Of a stretch of DNA of 64,000 nucleotides, positions 1-11,540 are shown piece after piece (the first letter of the stretch is position 1; every line of letters begins with the position of its first letter). Below the pieces are notes generated by a model. It saw nothing but the letters and a program-made list of their open reading frames with translations. It had not been told where the DNA came from and made no database searches. The stretch is from positions 119,193 through 183,192 of the IMG/VR virus record IMGVR_UViG_3300022752_000018. One strand, given 5' to 3'. Position numbers and translations under genes: made by a program. The stretch comes from a virus.

Positions 1-1
1 T

Positions 2-3000
2 ACAACTAGCACTACATTGGTTTTTAATATACCGACTAATTTTGTTTTAGATGATATATTGTATTTTAAAACTGACGGAGTTGTACAGTCATCTTCAGTT
101 CAAACATTTAATAAATTTAGTAAAGTTATTCAAACAAGTAATAATAATAGAACAATTAAAATACAGGGTAATTCATTACTTAATAATCTAAATAAAGGTA
201 ATATTAAAACAGGTTATATTACACGACAAAGATTTATTAATATAGATAACTTCATAGTTCCAGGTTATCTTAATAAAATTTCAGAAACAAAGAACTACGG
301 TGAATTAGTTTGGTTTACTGAAAACAATAAAAATACAATTTGGAAAAACCTACCAATTTATAATAAAATTGAAATAAAAGATTCTATTTTAACTAATCAA
401 TCAAGATTAGGCAAAGTCATAGTAACTACCCCCAGTGCTAATTTTATGGCAGTAACATCCAATAATAGAGTAACTTTTTATAAGAAAAATAACTCAACTT
501 GGATTAAAACACAATTTATTTTAGATTCTGATCATGCTGATTTTGGAAAATCTATAGCTGTTAGTGACGATGAAAGATTTATAGCTATAAGTTATACTGA
601 TCAATCAGTAGGCAAAGTCGCAATTTATAGGAACACAGATTTTGAATTTGATCTAGTTCAAACTCTAAGTGAGGATAATGATCCTTATTACGGTTATAAA
701 TTAAAATTTGCTATACGAGGACTAAATCAATATTCATTATTTGTAAGCACTACTAATGGTATTGGTATCAAAGATCAAACTTTCATTTATGATTACAATG
801 ATTATAGTGATTCAACTCTAATTTCAATTGAAAGAAAAGAAATAATTGACATTGAATTTACTTTAGATGGTGGTGATACAACTAATAATGTTACTGGAAA
901 TAATGATATTTCCAGTATTAATCCTATTTTTGAAAATGTTGTAGATGGCGGTAAGCCTACAGATAACACAGAATTTGTGTTCGATTATGATGTAAATTTT
1001 GATGGTTCAATACTAGTTATAGGCACAATGAATAAAGTCTATGTTTATGAAAGACGAGACTGTTATACTCTACATCAAATTATAGAAGTTCCTGAGGCAA
1101 ATGAAAGCTTTGGATATAGTGTTGCTCTATCAAGAAATGGAGAATTTTTAGCAGCATCCAGCATATTAGAAGATGGAATATATGAAAAACAAGGTAAAAT
1201 TAGGATATATCAATCTGCTTTAGCCTTGGATGAATCCACAACTCCCCCAATAAATTACACTTTACATCAAACTATTGATAATAGAAATGCTGAAGTTAAC
1301 GAACAATATGGGTATAAAATTAAATTTATTAACGATTCTAAAACATTAGTTACGTTTAGTAGGTACGGTGATGGATATTTTGACGCCATAATAGGAGAAG
1401 ATTCTACTAGAATGAATATAAATTCAGGCAGAGTAGATATCTATGATAGGTATAGAAATTATTTTGTGTTTTCAGAATCACTACCTGTAACTGATATTGA
1501 TGAAGACTATGGTGAAGGCTTTGATGCAGCACAAAATAGTATTATGGTTGGATCACCTAAAAATTTAAGTGGTAAAATAAATGTATATACAAAACCTAAT
1601 AATGTATACAGTTGGCAATTACTTTATGAAGAAAAGCCTAAAATATCAATAGAATCCTTTAAAAAGATATTTTTATATAATTCTAATACTAATACTTTAT
1701 TAGATTATGTAGATATCATTGATCCATTACAAGGTAAAATTGCAGGTGTAGCTGATCAAGAGATCAAATTTAAAACATATTATGATCCAGCAATTTACAA
1801 TTTTAAATCTAACGATTCTACTTTTAATGTTAATGTAAATGATGGTATACATTGGCTTGATAATCAAATTGGTTTGTTATGGTGGGATTTAAGACGAGCA
1901 AAATTTTTAGATTATAGTTTAGGTGATTTGGTATTTAGAAATTCAACTTGGAATACTTTATATCCCAAAGCTAGCATAGACATTTATGAATGGGTAGAAT
2001 CTAGAATACTTCCAGAACAATGGGATACATTATCTGGAACAGAGGAAGGCTTTAGTCGAGGAATATCGGGAAAAAGTCTTTATGGAAACAAAATTTATAG
2101 TCAAAAGAAAAGATTCGATACTATAAGTAAAACCTATAGAACATTATACTATTTTTGGGTTAAAAATAAATTAAACATCCCAGAAGGTATGAATCGTAAA
2201 TTAAATTCAGTAGACATAGAAAGTATAATTAAAGATCCAAAAAATTATGGTATTAAAAGTATTAATTTTTTAGATAATAATGCTTTTAATTTATCTAATA
2301 TAACTCAAATTTTACGTGATAAAGATGTTATTTTAAGTTTACAATATTGGACTTCGCCAGAAAAAGAAAAATTATTAATCCATAACGAATGGAAATTAAT
2401 AAGTGAAAATGAAAAAACAGGCTTACCAAGAGAAATAGAAAGAAAATGGATTGACAGTCTTGTAGGCAGAGATGAAAATGGTTACACCGTACCCGATATG
2501 AAACTTAGTATTAAGCAAAAGTACGGTATAGAAAATAAACCAAGACAATCAATGTTTATTAATAGAGTTGAAGCAGTTAAACAATTTGTAGAAAAATTTA
2601 ATCTTGAGATGAAGAATATACAAATTGATAATATAGACCTAACGGATTTTTACAGCAAGGATCCATTACCCAGTCTTATTACTGGTTTATATGACTACGA
2701 AGTTGATACATTTGATCAATTAAGATTTATAAATGGAGAAGCACACAAACAGGCATTTGTTTCACCAGTTATAGATCAAGGTAAAATCGTCGATGTGACC
2801 ATTATTAATGGTGGATTAGGATATAAAAATCCACCTAAAATAGAAATATTAGGGCGTGGCGTAGGGGCTAATATAGAAACTGTGCTTAATAATAATGGAA
2901 CCATTATAGCAACTAAAATTATTAATTTTGGAAAAGGTTATGATTCTTCTACTACAACTTTAAACATACGCCCTCTAGTAGCTCTAGTAAAAACTAATGA

Positions 3001-6000
3001 AGAAGATTATTGGGCTTTATATGATTATAATCACAAGAAAAAATTATGGATCATAGGAAAAACTCAAAAATATGATGTAACTAAATTTTGGGAGTTGGTA
3101 GATTGGTATGATATAGGATATAATCAGTTTACCAAAATTGATATATCTGTTAATGCCGTATATGAATTATTCACTAGGAAAGTTGATATAGGTCAAGTAG
3201 TTAAAGTAAAAAATGATGATACTGAATGGTTATTATTAGAAAAGTATAACGATGTAGTAGATGTAGATTATACTAAAAGTTTTAAAGTTGTAGGACGACA
3301 GCGTGGAAGTTTAAAATTAAGTTCAAAATTATATCAATTTGATGAAAATAGATTGGGGTTTGATGGATTTCTGTACGATGTAAATCAATATGACTTTAAC
3401 GGACCCATAGAATTTAGAATAATTTTAAGAAGTTTAATTGATAAAGTTCTTATAGATGACAAAAGAAAAATATTAATAAATTTATTTTTTACCAGTTTAC
3501 GTTATGTTTTAAGTGAACAATTATTTGTAGACTGGATGTTCAAGACCAGTTTTATTAAGGCACAGCATAATATAGGACAATTTCGTCAACGTTCTAATTA
3601 TAAAAATGATAGTTTAGGTGATTTTGAAAATTATATTAAAGAAGTTAAACCTTACAGATCTAAAATTAGAGAATTTACCAGCGTATTTTCAGATGTAGAA
3701 AATACACAAAGCCTAGTAACTGATTTTGATTTACCAGCTTATATAGAAAATTATACAATTAAAACTATTGAGACACAGTTTAAAAATGAAACTATCAGTG
3801 TTGATAACACTTCTTTAATTACTCAAAGTCCTTGGTCATTATGGAAGTCTAACTTAGGATTTTCAGTAACAGAAGTAGTGATAGTAGATGGTGGTTCTAA
3901 TTATGTTAATAGACCTATTATTACATTTGAAGGAAATTGTCTAGTACAAGCCAAAGCAAGAGCATTTGTAGTTAGAGGTTCAATAGTAAAAATTGAAATA
4001 TTAGATGAAGGTAAAGGATATTTTATACCACCTAAAATAGTTATAAACGGTAGTATAGGAGAAAATGGTACCCCTGCTAAAGCTGTTAGTGTTATAGGTA
4101 ATAGTCTAATACGATCCAATACAGTCACAGTAAAATTTGATAGATATTTAAAAGAAAAATTTGAAGACATAACACCCATAGAAATAGAAGATATTTTTTA
4201 TGGTGATGGCATTGCGACTACTTTTAGGCTAAGATATAAACCTAGTCCAGAATCTAACTCAATTATTGTAAGAATAAATGGTCTTGTACAAATTTTAGGA
4301 TCATATGAAATTTTTCCTAAAATAGATACTGAAAAAGGCTATAGAGAACATTATGCTGATTTAGTTTTAAATACTGTTCCACAACTATCAGATACAATAA
4401 TTGTAAATTATAAAAAAGATTTTGTTCATTTAAATGCTTTAGAAAGAATATACCATTATTATAGTCCAGATTATGGCATGGTTGGACGAGATTTTGCTCA
4501 ACTTATGACTGGTATAGACTATGGTGGAGTCAGCATTATAGGTACTGGATTTGAAAAACCTAACAGATGGGACGGATTATATTCTTGGTCTGAAAGACCT
4601 TGGGACGAAGATCCACCTACTGAAGATCAAATTTATGATACAATGATAGATGGTGGTAATTTAAACTCAAATAGTGTTTATAGAACAGCCAGTGGTCTAA
4701 GAGCTGAAGACATTATAATTGATGGAGATGGGTTTATAACCCCCATGTCTAGCCCAGCTCCAGAAGAAATGCTGCCTGGACATGTTACTGATTCGTTATC
4801 CATAATGATTTTTGAAAGATCTAGTACTACCAGCAGTGAAATAACCTCATTAAATTTCCTTTCTGATGGAGAAAATACTGACTTTCAGTTGATCAAGTAT
4901 CCAAATAGCAGACAAGGCATCATTGTAAAAATTAATCAAACTATATTAAAACCAGACATAGATTATACTTTTGACTATGATAAATTATTGGTTAAACTTA
5001 AAGAACCTTCTACTTTTGGATCAATAGTTAGTATTACTAGTTTAGGGTTTAGCGGTGAAAATCTATTAGATGTAAATTTTAAAATTATAAATGAAACAAC
5101 TAATACAATAGTTACTGATGTAGATTGGAGTGAAAATGTTAGTGCCTATACACTTGTTTCAGGTGAATTAGCTCAACACGAATTAATAAAAATAGACACA
5201 GTAGAAATTAGTAATAAAATAGGTATTAAATTTCCTTTTGATTTAGAAATAGATCAAGTCGTAAATTACAGTTTATTTTTGGAAAAAATAATTAATCAAA
5301 GCATAGTAACTAGAGAAATTATTATATCTAACGGTACTGATAAAAAATATACGTTGAACAATCCTGTAGGAAAGAAAGTTCCATTAGATCCTAATGTTAT
5401 TGTAAGGGCAGGTGACACTATTTACAACAGTGTTGATACATTTAAGTTTTTACTCATAGATAATGTATTAGAATATGATATCCCAGCCGGTAAAGCCGAT
5501 ATAGATATTTACAATGTTAATGATTATGATGTATATATTAATCAAGTCAAAGTTGAACTTGGCATTGCCTATAATTTTGATCTTTTACGTTCAAAACTAT
5601 TATTACAACCTTCTTACTATAAAGATAAAGCAGAAGTGCTAGTAGCGATTACAAAATATGCTGATTATTTTTTAAGGAAAGAATCAAATTTAGTTAAAAT
5701 TGAATTTAGAAATACACCGCCTGCTGATACTGAAATTGAAATTATAGCAATGTTTAACCATGATATTTTAGACATTGAAAGAAAGTATTATATTATTGAA
5801 CCCAAGTTAGAAAATTTTACTGATTCTATTTTCTATCTAAACCTTATTAAAATCAGTGCTGGAATTTTCAGATTTAATAGAGAAGTAATAGACACTACCT
5901 ATGTATGGTTAACTAAAAATAAAAAATTATTAACACCTAATATTGACTATATTTTATTAGAAGATAAGAAAAGTATTAGAATAAATGAACAGCCTAAAAC

Positions 6001-7171
6001 CACTGATGTATTTGGTGTTATTACCTTCAGTGGTAATGTGGTAAGAAACCCCGTATCATTCATGAAGTTTAAGGACATGCTTAATAGATTTTATTATAAA
6101 CGATTAAGTATCAATAGAACTACAAGATTAGAAAAAGTCTTAAACTATTATGATAAAGAATTGTATGTTGAGGATCCAGATAAGGTAAATCCTGCGCCAG
6201 GCGTTCTTTATATAGACGGTGAAAGGATTGAATATAATTTCAAAATTGGTAATAGATTAGGTCAATTAAGACGGGGCACATACGGTACAGGTGTACCTAC
6301 TGTTCATGGTAGATTGACTAAGGTTTATGATATAGGTGAATCTGAGACAATACCCTATCAAGATAGAAATCTTCAATATAGGATCATAGGAGACTGGGAA
6401 GCAGACGTAACCTATTTTAAAAATGATGTTGTATTTTACAATGGTATTAATTGGGTAATGTTAACTGGTAATAATTTAAAGTTATGGGATAATAAACTAG
6501 AATACACAAAAGGTAGGCAGATTATATATAATAATAAATTATATCTTTCTAAGAAAAATACTGATACAAATAAAAATATTAATAAAATTCCAGATCAAAA
6601 TATAGATTATTGGGATAAAATTAAAGATTTTTGTCCTTTATTTCCTAGTTTAGACAATCCTAATTGGGGTCAAACAAATGTGGGTTATTTGAATGATTCT
6701 AGTAGAACAATAGTTGTCCCATGGATTCCTAAATATAGGGCAAGTGCTACACCAGAAACTGTAGATGATATAAACAAAAGATATGTATTAGATACAGAAA
6801 TATTTGTAGGAAATAAAAGACTTCAAAAATATAAATTTTCTAAACATAATAAAGATATTCATCCTGAAAGTCCCGAAGGAGATGAATTTTTTGATCCAGA
6901 GTATACCACAGATGGAATAAATCATGGTACTGATGATAAAATTCTAGGATTAATATACTTAAAAGATCTACCACCTGAAAATTTACCCATAACTTTGGTT
7001 CATAGAAGATTAACTAGTTGGGAAGATCAAAACAAGTCACTATCCGAATCTGATAATGAAGTTGCTTATTTCTTGAAATTCCAAGTAGATCCTATTGGTG
7101 GTAGTGAGCCAACAGCAGATAGTGGATTGTATTCTAGTGATTCAGAAGATGTAAACATGGACGAGGAATAA
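2..7171 (+). CDS. Giant virion structural protein, 5'-truncated at window edge
   Basis: The frame is open to the left edge, so the true start lies upstream; the TTG at 17 is only the first possible start codon. About 2390 residues are visible. Residues ~143-540 hold four or five FG-GAP-like blades (phrases such as FGKSIAVS, FGYSVALS, YGYKIKF, each ending in a xGKxxIY-type strand), suggesting a beta-propeller. Two later stretches (nt ~2770-2980 and ~3865-4110) repeat a GGxGYxxPP / GKGYxxPP motif that I associate with large marine-phage structural proteins. The C-terminus is acidic. It is followed 2 nt later by the collagen-like fibre gene, so it probably belongs to the tail or baseplate. The exact role is not recognised. 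Confidence 0.75.
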   Translation, partial: TTSTTLVFNIPTNFVLDDILYFKTDGVVQSSSVQTFNKFSKVIQTSNNNRTIKIQGNSLLNNLNKGNIKTGYITRQRFINIDNFIVPGYLNKISETKNYGELVWFTENNKNTIWKNLPIYNKIEIKDSILTNQSRLGKVIVTTPSANFMAVTSNNRVTFYKKNNSTWIKTQFILDSDHADFGKSIAVSDDERFIAISYTDQSVGKVAIYRNTDFEFDLVQTLSEDNDPYYGYKLKFAIRGLNQYSLFVSTTNGIGIKDQTFIYDYNDYSDSTLISIERKEIIDIEFTLDGGDTTNNVTGNNDISSINPIFENVVDGGKPTDNTEFVFDYDVNFDGSILVIGTMNKVYVYERRDCYTLHQIIEVPEANESFGYSVALSRNGEFLAASSILEDGIYEKQGKIRIYQSALALDESTTPPINYTLHQTIDNRNAEVNEQYGYKIKFINDSKTLVTFSRYGDGYFDAIIGEDSTRMNINSGRVDIYDRYRNYFVFSESLPVTDIDEDYGEGFDAAQNSIMVGSPKNLSGKINVYTKPNNVYSWQLLYEEKPKISIESFKKIFLYNSNTNTLLDYVDIIDPLQGKIAGVADQEIKFKTYYDPAIYNFKSNDSTFNVNVNDGIHWLDNQIGLLWWDLRRAKFLDYSLGDLVFRNSTWNTLYPKASIDIYEWVESRILPEQWDTLSGTEEGFSRGISGKSLYGNKIYSQKKRFDTISKTYRTLYYFWVKNKLNIPEGMNRKLNSVDIESIIKDPKNYGIKSINFLDNNAFNLSNITQILRDKDVILSLQYWTSPEKEKLLIHNEWKLISENEKTGLPREIERKWIDSLVGRDENGYTVPDMKLSIKQKYGIENKPRQSMFINRVEAVKQFVEKFNLEMKNIQIDNIDLTDFYSKDPLPSLITGLYDYEVDTFDQLRFINGEAHKQAFVSPVIDQGKIVDVTIINGGLGYKNPPKIEILGRGVGANIETVLNNNGTIIATKIINFGKGYDSSTTTLNIRPLVALVKTNEEDYWALYDYNHKKKLWIIGKTQKYDVTKFWELVDWYDIGYNQFTKIDISVNAVYELFTRKVDIGQVVKVKNDDTEWLLLEKYNDVVDVDYTKSFKVVGRQRGSLKLSSKLYQFDENRLGFDGFLYDVNQYDFNGPIEFRIILRSLIDKVLIDDKRKILINLFFTSLRYVLSEQLFVDWMFKTSFIKAQHNIGQFRQRSNYKNDSLGDFENYIKEVKPYRSKIREFTSVFSDVENTQSLVTDFDLPAYIENYTIKTIETQFKNETISVDNTSLITQSPWSLWKSNLGFSVTEVVIVDGGSNYVNRPIITFEGNCLVQAKARAFVVRGSIVKIEILDEGKGYFIPPKIVINGSIGENGTPAKAVSVIGNSLIRSNTVTVKFDRYLKEKFEDITPIEIEDIFYGDGIATTFRLRYKPSPESNSIIVRINGLVQILGSYEIFPKIDTEKGYREHYADLVLNTVPQLSDTIIVNYKKDFVHLNALERIYHYYSPDYGMVGRDFAQLMTGIDYGGVSIIGTGFEKPNRWDGLYSWSERPWDEDPPTEDQIYDTMIDGGNLNSNSVYRTASGLRAEDIIIDGDGFITPMSSPAPEEMLPGHVTDSLSIMIFERSSTTSSEITSLNFLSDGENTDFQLIKYPNSRQGIIVKINQTILKPDIDYTFDYDKLLVKLKEPSTFGSIVSITSLGFSGENLLDVNFKIINETTNTIVTDVDWSENVSAYTLVSGELAQHELIKIDTVEISNKIGIKFPFDLEIDQVVNYSLFLEKIINQSIVTREIIISNGTDKKYTLNNPVGKKVPLDPNVIVRAGDTIYNSVDTFKFLLIDNVLEYDIPAGKADIDIYNVNDYDVYINQVKVELGIAYNFDLLRSKLLLQPSYYKDKAEVLVAITKYADYFLRKESNLVKIEFRNTPPADTEIEIIAMFNHDILDIERKYYIIEPKLENFTDSIFYLNLIKISAGIFRFNREVIDTTYVWLTKNKKLLTPNIDYILLEDKKSIRINEQPKTTDVFGVITFSGNVVRNPVSFMKFKDMLNRFYYKRLSINRTTRLEKVLNYYDKELYVEDPDKVNPAPGVLYIDGERIEYNFKIGNRLGQLRRGTYGTGVPTVHGRLTKVYDIGESETIPYQDRNLQYRIIGDWEADVTYFKNDVVFYNGINWVMLTGNNLKLWDNKLEYTKGRQIIYNNKLYLSKKNTDTNKNINKIPDQNIDYWDKIKDFCPLFPSLDNPNWGQTNVGYLNDSSRTIVVPWIPKYRASATPETVDDINKRYVLDTEIFVGNKRLQKYKFSKHNKDIHPESPEGDEFFDPEYTTDGINHGTDDKILGLIYLKDLPPENLPITLVHRRLTSWEDQNKSLSESDNEVAYFLKFQVDPIGGSEPTADSGLYSSDSEDVNMDEE

Positions 7172-7173
7172 AA

Positions 7174-9858
7174 ATGCCTAAACAACTTATAAACATTGGT
7201 CTAAAACCTAATGACGGTACTGGGGATACCATAAGAAAAGCCAGTATTAAAATTAATAGTAATTTTACAGAATTATATGATAGTCTGCAAAGTATTACTC
7301 TTACTCCTGGACCACAAGGTATACAGGGTCGCCAGGGCACACAAAGCTTCCAAGGCTTCCAAGGAAGACAAGGAACACAAGGACGTACGGGTCTTCAAGG
7401 TGATTCCGGTACCCAGGGATTCCAAGGATTCCCAGGAGATACAGGACCACAAGGCATTATAGGTTATGATGGATTGCCTGGACCAGAGGGCCCACAGGGT
7501 ATTCAAGGTATACAAGGCATGGCTGCTGATGCTGCTAATTTAGATTTAAGTGCTGTGAATTCTGATATAATTCCTGCACTAGATGTTACGTATAATTTAG
7601 GTTCACCTACTAATAAGTTTAAAGATTTGTATCTTAGTTCTAATACAATTTATTTAGGCGATAAAACAATAAGAATAGAAAATAATATTCTTGAGATAGG
7701 GGGAACAAAACTTAGTGATCAAACAGGTAATGTAGATGGGTTCGTTTATTCATATTGGTCATTTGATAATGTATTTGTTAGAACAATCACTAATAGTGAT
7801 GCAGATCAGTTGGTAAAACTAATAACTAAAGGCGATCAATTAAAATTAGATAGCAATCCTAATATTGTTATGGTTAGTAAATTAACTGTAATACAGCCAC
7901 CAATATCTGAAATATACATAGCAGATCCTTCATTTACAGATCATATGATTAGAGTTGATCTATTCAACTTTAATAATAATGATCAACCTATAACCTTTGA
8001 ATTAGTAAAACCATTAGGCGAATCTTCAATAAGCAATTTAACAGATCCAGATGGGTTATTACCTAATCTAACTCAGCAAGGTTGGCCTTACTATTCTGGA
8101 ACATTAGGAGTAAATTTCTTAGTAGGTAATCAAACAGTTAATATAGTACCTAGTTGGGATAGAACAATTGTAAATTTTGAATTCAATGAGAGTGGAGTAC
8201 TTAAATTACCTGCTGGTGGAGACATTCAGGATATTGATGGAAATAGTTTACTAAGTCCTAATACTACTGGTACACAGAGCGTACAAGGTATACAAGGTGG
8301 TCAGGGTGTACAAGGTGTACAAGGTGTACAAGGTGTACAAGGTGTACAAGGTGTACAAGGTGTACAAGGTGTACAAGGTGGTCGGGGTGTACAGGGCATA
8401 CAAGGATCAAATGGTGCTCAAGGCCCCCAAGGACAACAAGGGGAATTTGGATTACTTTGGCAAGGTGAATGGAATCCTAGTCTTTCTTATATAAGTGACA
8501 GGGACGTAGTATCATATGATGGATCAACATACATAAAGATCAGCGGAAATGGTAATTCCGGTAGTCTCCCGCCAGATGATAATATTCGATGGGCCTTAGT
8601 AGCTCAACAAGGTACAGATGGAATACAAGGTATACAGGGTGATCAGGGTATACAGGGTATACAGGGTATACAGGGTATACAAGGTATTACTGGTAAACAA
8701 GGTATACAGGGTATACAAGGTATACAGGGTATTCAGGGTATACAAGGTATTACTGGTAAACAAGGTATACAGGGTATACAGGGTATACAGGGTATCCAAG
8801 GAATACAAGGTGCTAATGCAGCTAGTATAAATTTGACTGCTATTACGTCAAATATTGTCCCAGCTACAGATATAATATATAATTTAGGTTCACCTACAAA
8901 TAGGTTTAAAGACTTATACTTGAGTTCAAGTACTTTATATTTGGGTCAAACAGGATTATCTGTTAGTGATGGTAATCTAGAACTTATTACTTTTGGTGGT
9001 GGTGGTGAAGGCAGTGGAGCTGCATCAAGTAGTTGGCTCGGCACAAATTATATTTACAATGGAGTTGATATTAATCATCCATTATACTTAAACATACAAC
9101 AGTTAAAAGCGGGTGACAGGCTTAAAAATAAAGCAACGGATTTTTTCACACCAACCGTTTATGTAACTTTAACTGTTTTAGGCCCTGCCATAGTTACTGC
9201 TGCTCAAGATTTTTGGTATAATAATGTATCTATAACTGATCCTAATGTTGCTAGTGTATCTTTTAGTATACCTGTAGATCAAGATTCCTCCACAGTAACT
9301 GGAGATATTGGCTATTATATGGATTTTATTAGACCAATATCAGGAGTCCCTAGTACTGGTTCTCAAGGTGTACAAGGTGTACAAGGTGTACAAGGTATAC
9401 AAGCATTAGATGGAGCGCAAGGAATACAAGGTGTACAAGGAATACAAGGTGCATCAGGTAGCGGCAGCACTAGTGTTCAATCTACTAGACAACAGATAAT
9501 AACAACTACTGGTGTACTCACAAATAATCAAATTACATTTGTTGACCTAAATGCTTACAAGGGATATTTTTTGTACAAAATACAGACAAGTCATTCGGCC
9601 TGGGTGAGACTATATGTTTCTATAGCTGAAAGATTATCTGATCAAAATAGAAATCAAACAGAAGATCCTGCTACAGGAATTGGTCTCATAACTGAAGTAA
9701 TCACTACAGGAAGTACCCCTGTAATCATAGCACCCGCAGTAATAGGATACAATGATGAAACTCCACCAACTTCTAATATACCTATAACTATCAAAAATTT
9801 AAGTGGATCAAATCAAGATATTACTATAACACTTACTCTTGTACAGGTGGAAGCATGA
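7174..9858 (+). CDS. Collagen-like tail fibre protein
   Basis: 894 aa starting at ATG 7174. The N-terminus ([18 protein letters not shown] followed by [12 protein letters not shown]) looks like a phage fibre attachment module. Three Gly-X-Y blocks follow (residues ~45-115, ~370-425 and ~480-550), with a short one near 730-760, dominated by GVQ and GIQ triplets, so a trimeric collagen-like shaft is expected. Between the blocks, a module with YNLGSPTN(K/R)FKDLYLSS occurs twice (residues ~125-170 and ~555-600), a strand-turn motif common in phage fibre shafts. The stop overlaps the next start (ATGA), so it is co-translated with the protease gene. Role inferred: host-contact or whisker fibre. Confidence 0.8.
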   Translation: MPKQLINIGLKPNDGTGDTIRKASIKINSNFTELYDSLQSITLTPGPQGIQGRQGTQSFQGFQGRQGTQGRTGLQGDSGTQGFQGFPGDTGPQGIIGYDGLPGPEGPQGIQGIQGMAADAANLDLSAVNSDIIPALDVTYNLGSPTNKFKDLYLSSNTIYLGDKTIRIENNILEIGGTKLSDQTGNVDGFVYSYWSFDNVFVRTITNSDADQLVKLITKGDQLKLDSNPNIVMVSKLTVIQPPISEIYIADPSFTDHMIRVDLFNFNNNDQPITFELVKPLGESSISNLTDPDGLLPNLTQQGWPYYSGTLGVNFLVGNQTVNIVPSWDRTIVNFEFNESGVLKLPAGGDIQDIDGNSLLSPNTTGTQSVQGIQGGQGVQGVQGVQGVQGVQGVQGVQGVQGGRGVQGIQGSNGAQGPQGQQGEFGLLWQGEWNPSLSYISDRDVVSYDGSTYIKISGNGNSGSLPPDDNIRWALVAQQGTDGIQGIQGDQGIQGIQGIQGIQGITGKQGIQGIQGIQGIQGIQGITGKQGIQGIQGIQGIQGIQGANAASINLTAITSNIVPATDIIYNLGSPTNRFKDLYLSSSTLYLGQTGLSVSDGNLELITFGGGGEGSGAASSSWLGTNYIYNGVDINHPLYLNIQQLKAGDRLKNKATDFFTPTVYVTLTVLGPAIVTAAQDFWYNNVSITDPNVASVSFSIPVDQDSSTVTGDIGYYMDFIRPISGVPSTGSQGVQGVQGVQGIQALDGAQGIQGVQGIQGASGSGSTSVQSTRQQIITTTGVLTNNQITFVDLNAYKGYFLYKIQTSHSAWVRLYVSIAERLSDQNRNQTEDPATGIGLITEVITTGSTPVIIAPAVIGYNDETPPTSNIPITIKNLSGSNQDITITLTLVQVEA
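8305..8376 (+). repeat. Eight perfect tandem copies of a 9-bp collagen-coding unit
   Basis: GGTGTACAA is repeated eight times without a mismatch and encodes GVQ triplets. Unit gain or loss keeps the reading frame, so the fibre length can change by recombination or slippage. Confidence 0.95.
8617..8815 (+). repeat. GGTATACAG-type collagen repeat with a 66-bp higher-order unit
   Basis: Near-identical 9-bp units coding GIQ fill this stretch. They are interrupted by a GITGKQ-coding segment that appears twice, so about 66 bp is tandemly duplicated. GTATAC is itself palindromic. Confidence 0.9.
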
Positions 9859-11498
9859 GCGATCTAAGAATTTACATAGTTACTCTATATAATCACGAAG
9901 ATTTAGAGGAGTTCTATTACGATATGGAAACTCCTGGAGGAAATTTATTCATACCAAATAGAGAAGTAGATGTTTCTGCTAGAAGACCTAACAGCAGAAA
10001 TACTAATTATTGGTTAACAGAGGAAGAAGCAAACCAACTTAAATTAGATCCAAGAGTGCTAAATGTAGTTCTAGAAGAACTTAATTTAAAAGGTAGACAC
10101 CCAACCTATACTCAAACTTCATCAAATTGGAATAAACAATTCGTTAATAATAGTGATCATGTAAATTGGGGATTACTAAGAGTATATGAAGGACAGCAGC
10201 GATCTAACTGGGGGGAAAATGGTACACTTAGTCAAAGTGGATCTATAACCATCAATGCAGAGGGAAGAAATATTGACGTTTTAATAGTTGATGGACACTG
10301 TAATCCAGACCACCCAGAATATGCCAAAAATGCTGATGGATCTGGAGGATCACGAGTAAATCAATATAACTGGTATCAACATACAAATACTATTACAGGT
10401 GGTTCTAATGGAACCTATGTCTATACACCATATACTGGTACAGCTGCAGAAGATGACAATAATCACGGTGCTCACGTAGCAGGCACTGTGGCAGGTAATA
10501 CACAAGGATGGGCTAGATCAGCTAATATCTATAATATTAGCCCATATGGTAGCAACCCAAATTCACTGGTTGTAAGTTTTCTTTATGATTATATAAAAGA
10601 ATTTCATATTAACAAACCCATAAATCCACTCACTGGTCGCAAAAATCCTACGATAATGAACTGTAGTTATGGAAGCTCAATTCAATATAATCAAGGAGTG
10701 GTAGGACCCATAACGAGAGCTATTTATAGGGGTGTAGATACAGGGACTATATCTGGTGGTTTAAGCACAGCACAACTCAATGCCAACGGAATTTATGACA
10801 GAACTAACAGTACTCAACCTAGAGTACCATATTGGTCAGACGCAGATAATGTTGATATTCAAGATTTAATTAATCTAGGAGTTATAATTGTGGCTTCAGC
10901 AGGGAATGATTATTTCTACACCTGTAATGAGGGCAGTGAAGATTATGATAATAGGTTTATAGCTACTTATTATGGAACTTCTTATTTTTGGTATTATCAT
11001 AGAGGCAGTAGCCCAGCAGCCAGCACTAATGTTATCAGCGTAGGAGCTATGGGCAATACAATAAATGAAACTAAAGCAGCGTTCAGTAATAATGGACCAG
11101 GGGTAGATATTTACGCACCAGGTAGGGCAATTATGAGTTCACTGAACTCATCATCAACTTCGGATCCTAGAAACTCCACATATAAAATTGGCAAATATCA
11201 AGGAACCAGTATGGCAAGCCCACAAGTTTGTGGTGTTTTGGCCTGTATATTGGAAATTTACCCTAATATGAATCAAAGTCAAGCTAGGAAATATCTATTT
11301 GATACAGCCAAATACAATCAGATGACAGATACCGGTGGTAGTTTTACAGATCAAACCAGTTTAAACGGTTCTACTAATAGAACTTTAAATTTTAAACAGG
11401 AGAGACCAAGTATAGGAAAAACTTGGCCTAAACTTAATTTACTAGGACGTCCTACTAGCGGATTATTATATCCTAGATCAAGGGTTAAAAGGTTATAA
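9855..11498 (+). CDS. Subtilisin-like serine protease (peptidase S8) in the tail operon
   Basis: 547 aa. All three catalytic motifs of the S8 family are present in order: Asp146 in DVLIVDGHCNPDHPEY, His204 in NNHGAHVAGTVAG, and Ser452 in GTSMASPQVCG. There is no signal peptide. The gene starts inside the stop of the fibre gene (ATGA overlap), so it is made with the virion proteins. Plausible roles are maturation cleavage of a fibre or a virion-borne protease acting at the host surface; the sequence does not decide between them. The residues between His204 and Ser452 include a long insert typical of extended subtilases. It ends with a basic tail. Confidence 0.85.
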   Translation: MSDLRIYIVTLYNHEDLEEFYYDMETPGGNLFIPNREVDVSARRPNSRNTNYWLTEEEANQLKLDPRVLNVVLEELNLKGRHPTYTQTSSNWNKQFVNNSDHVNWGLLRVYEGQQRSNWGENGTLSQSGSITINAEGRNIDVLIVDGHCNPDHPEYAKNADGSGGSRVNQYNWYQHTNTITGGSNGTYVYTPYTGTAAEDDNNHGAHVAGTVAGNTQGWARSANIYNISPYGSNPNSLVVSFLYDYIKEFHINKPINPLTGRKNPTIMNCSYGSSIQYNQGVVGPITRAIYRGVDTGTISGGLSTAQLNANGIYDRTNSTQPRVPYWSDADNVDIQDLINLGVIIVASAGNDYFYTCNEGSEDYDNRFIATYYGTSYFWYYHRGSSPAASTNVISVGAMGNTINETKAAFSNNGPGVDIYAPGRAIMSSLNSSSTSDPRNSTYKIGKYQGTSMASPQVCGVLACILEIYPNMNQSQARKYLFDTAKYNQMTDTGGSFTDQTSLNGSTNRTLNFKQERPSIGKTWPKLNLLGRPTSGLLYPRSRVKRL

Positions 11499-11514
11499 TA
11501 GTATTTAAAATACA

Positions 11515-11522
11515 TATAAATA
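11515..11522 (+). promoter_or_regulatory. T4-type late promoter box, exact TATAAATA
   Basis: An exact TATAAATA lies 18 nt before the ATG at 11541, in the short gap after the protease gene. It matches the T4 late-promoter consensus. Confidence 0.7.
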
Positions 11523-11540
11523 TTTGGATAGAGAAATCAT

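Noticed and set aside
3901-4179. 92-aa minus-strand frame
   Set aside because: It lies wholly inside the large structural gene, with no promoter or ribosome-binding site.
8305-8815. CRISPR array
   Set aside because: Units are contiguous, with no unique spacers, and are in frame with a fibre protein.
8297-8830. Long frames in other frames and strands over the collagen repeat (65-70 aa)
   Set aside because: They are a by-product of the 9-bp period and read only KVYKVY- or LYTLYT-type repeats.
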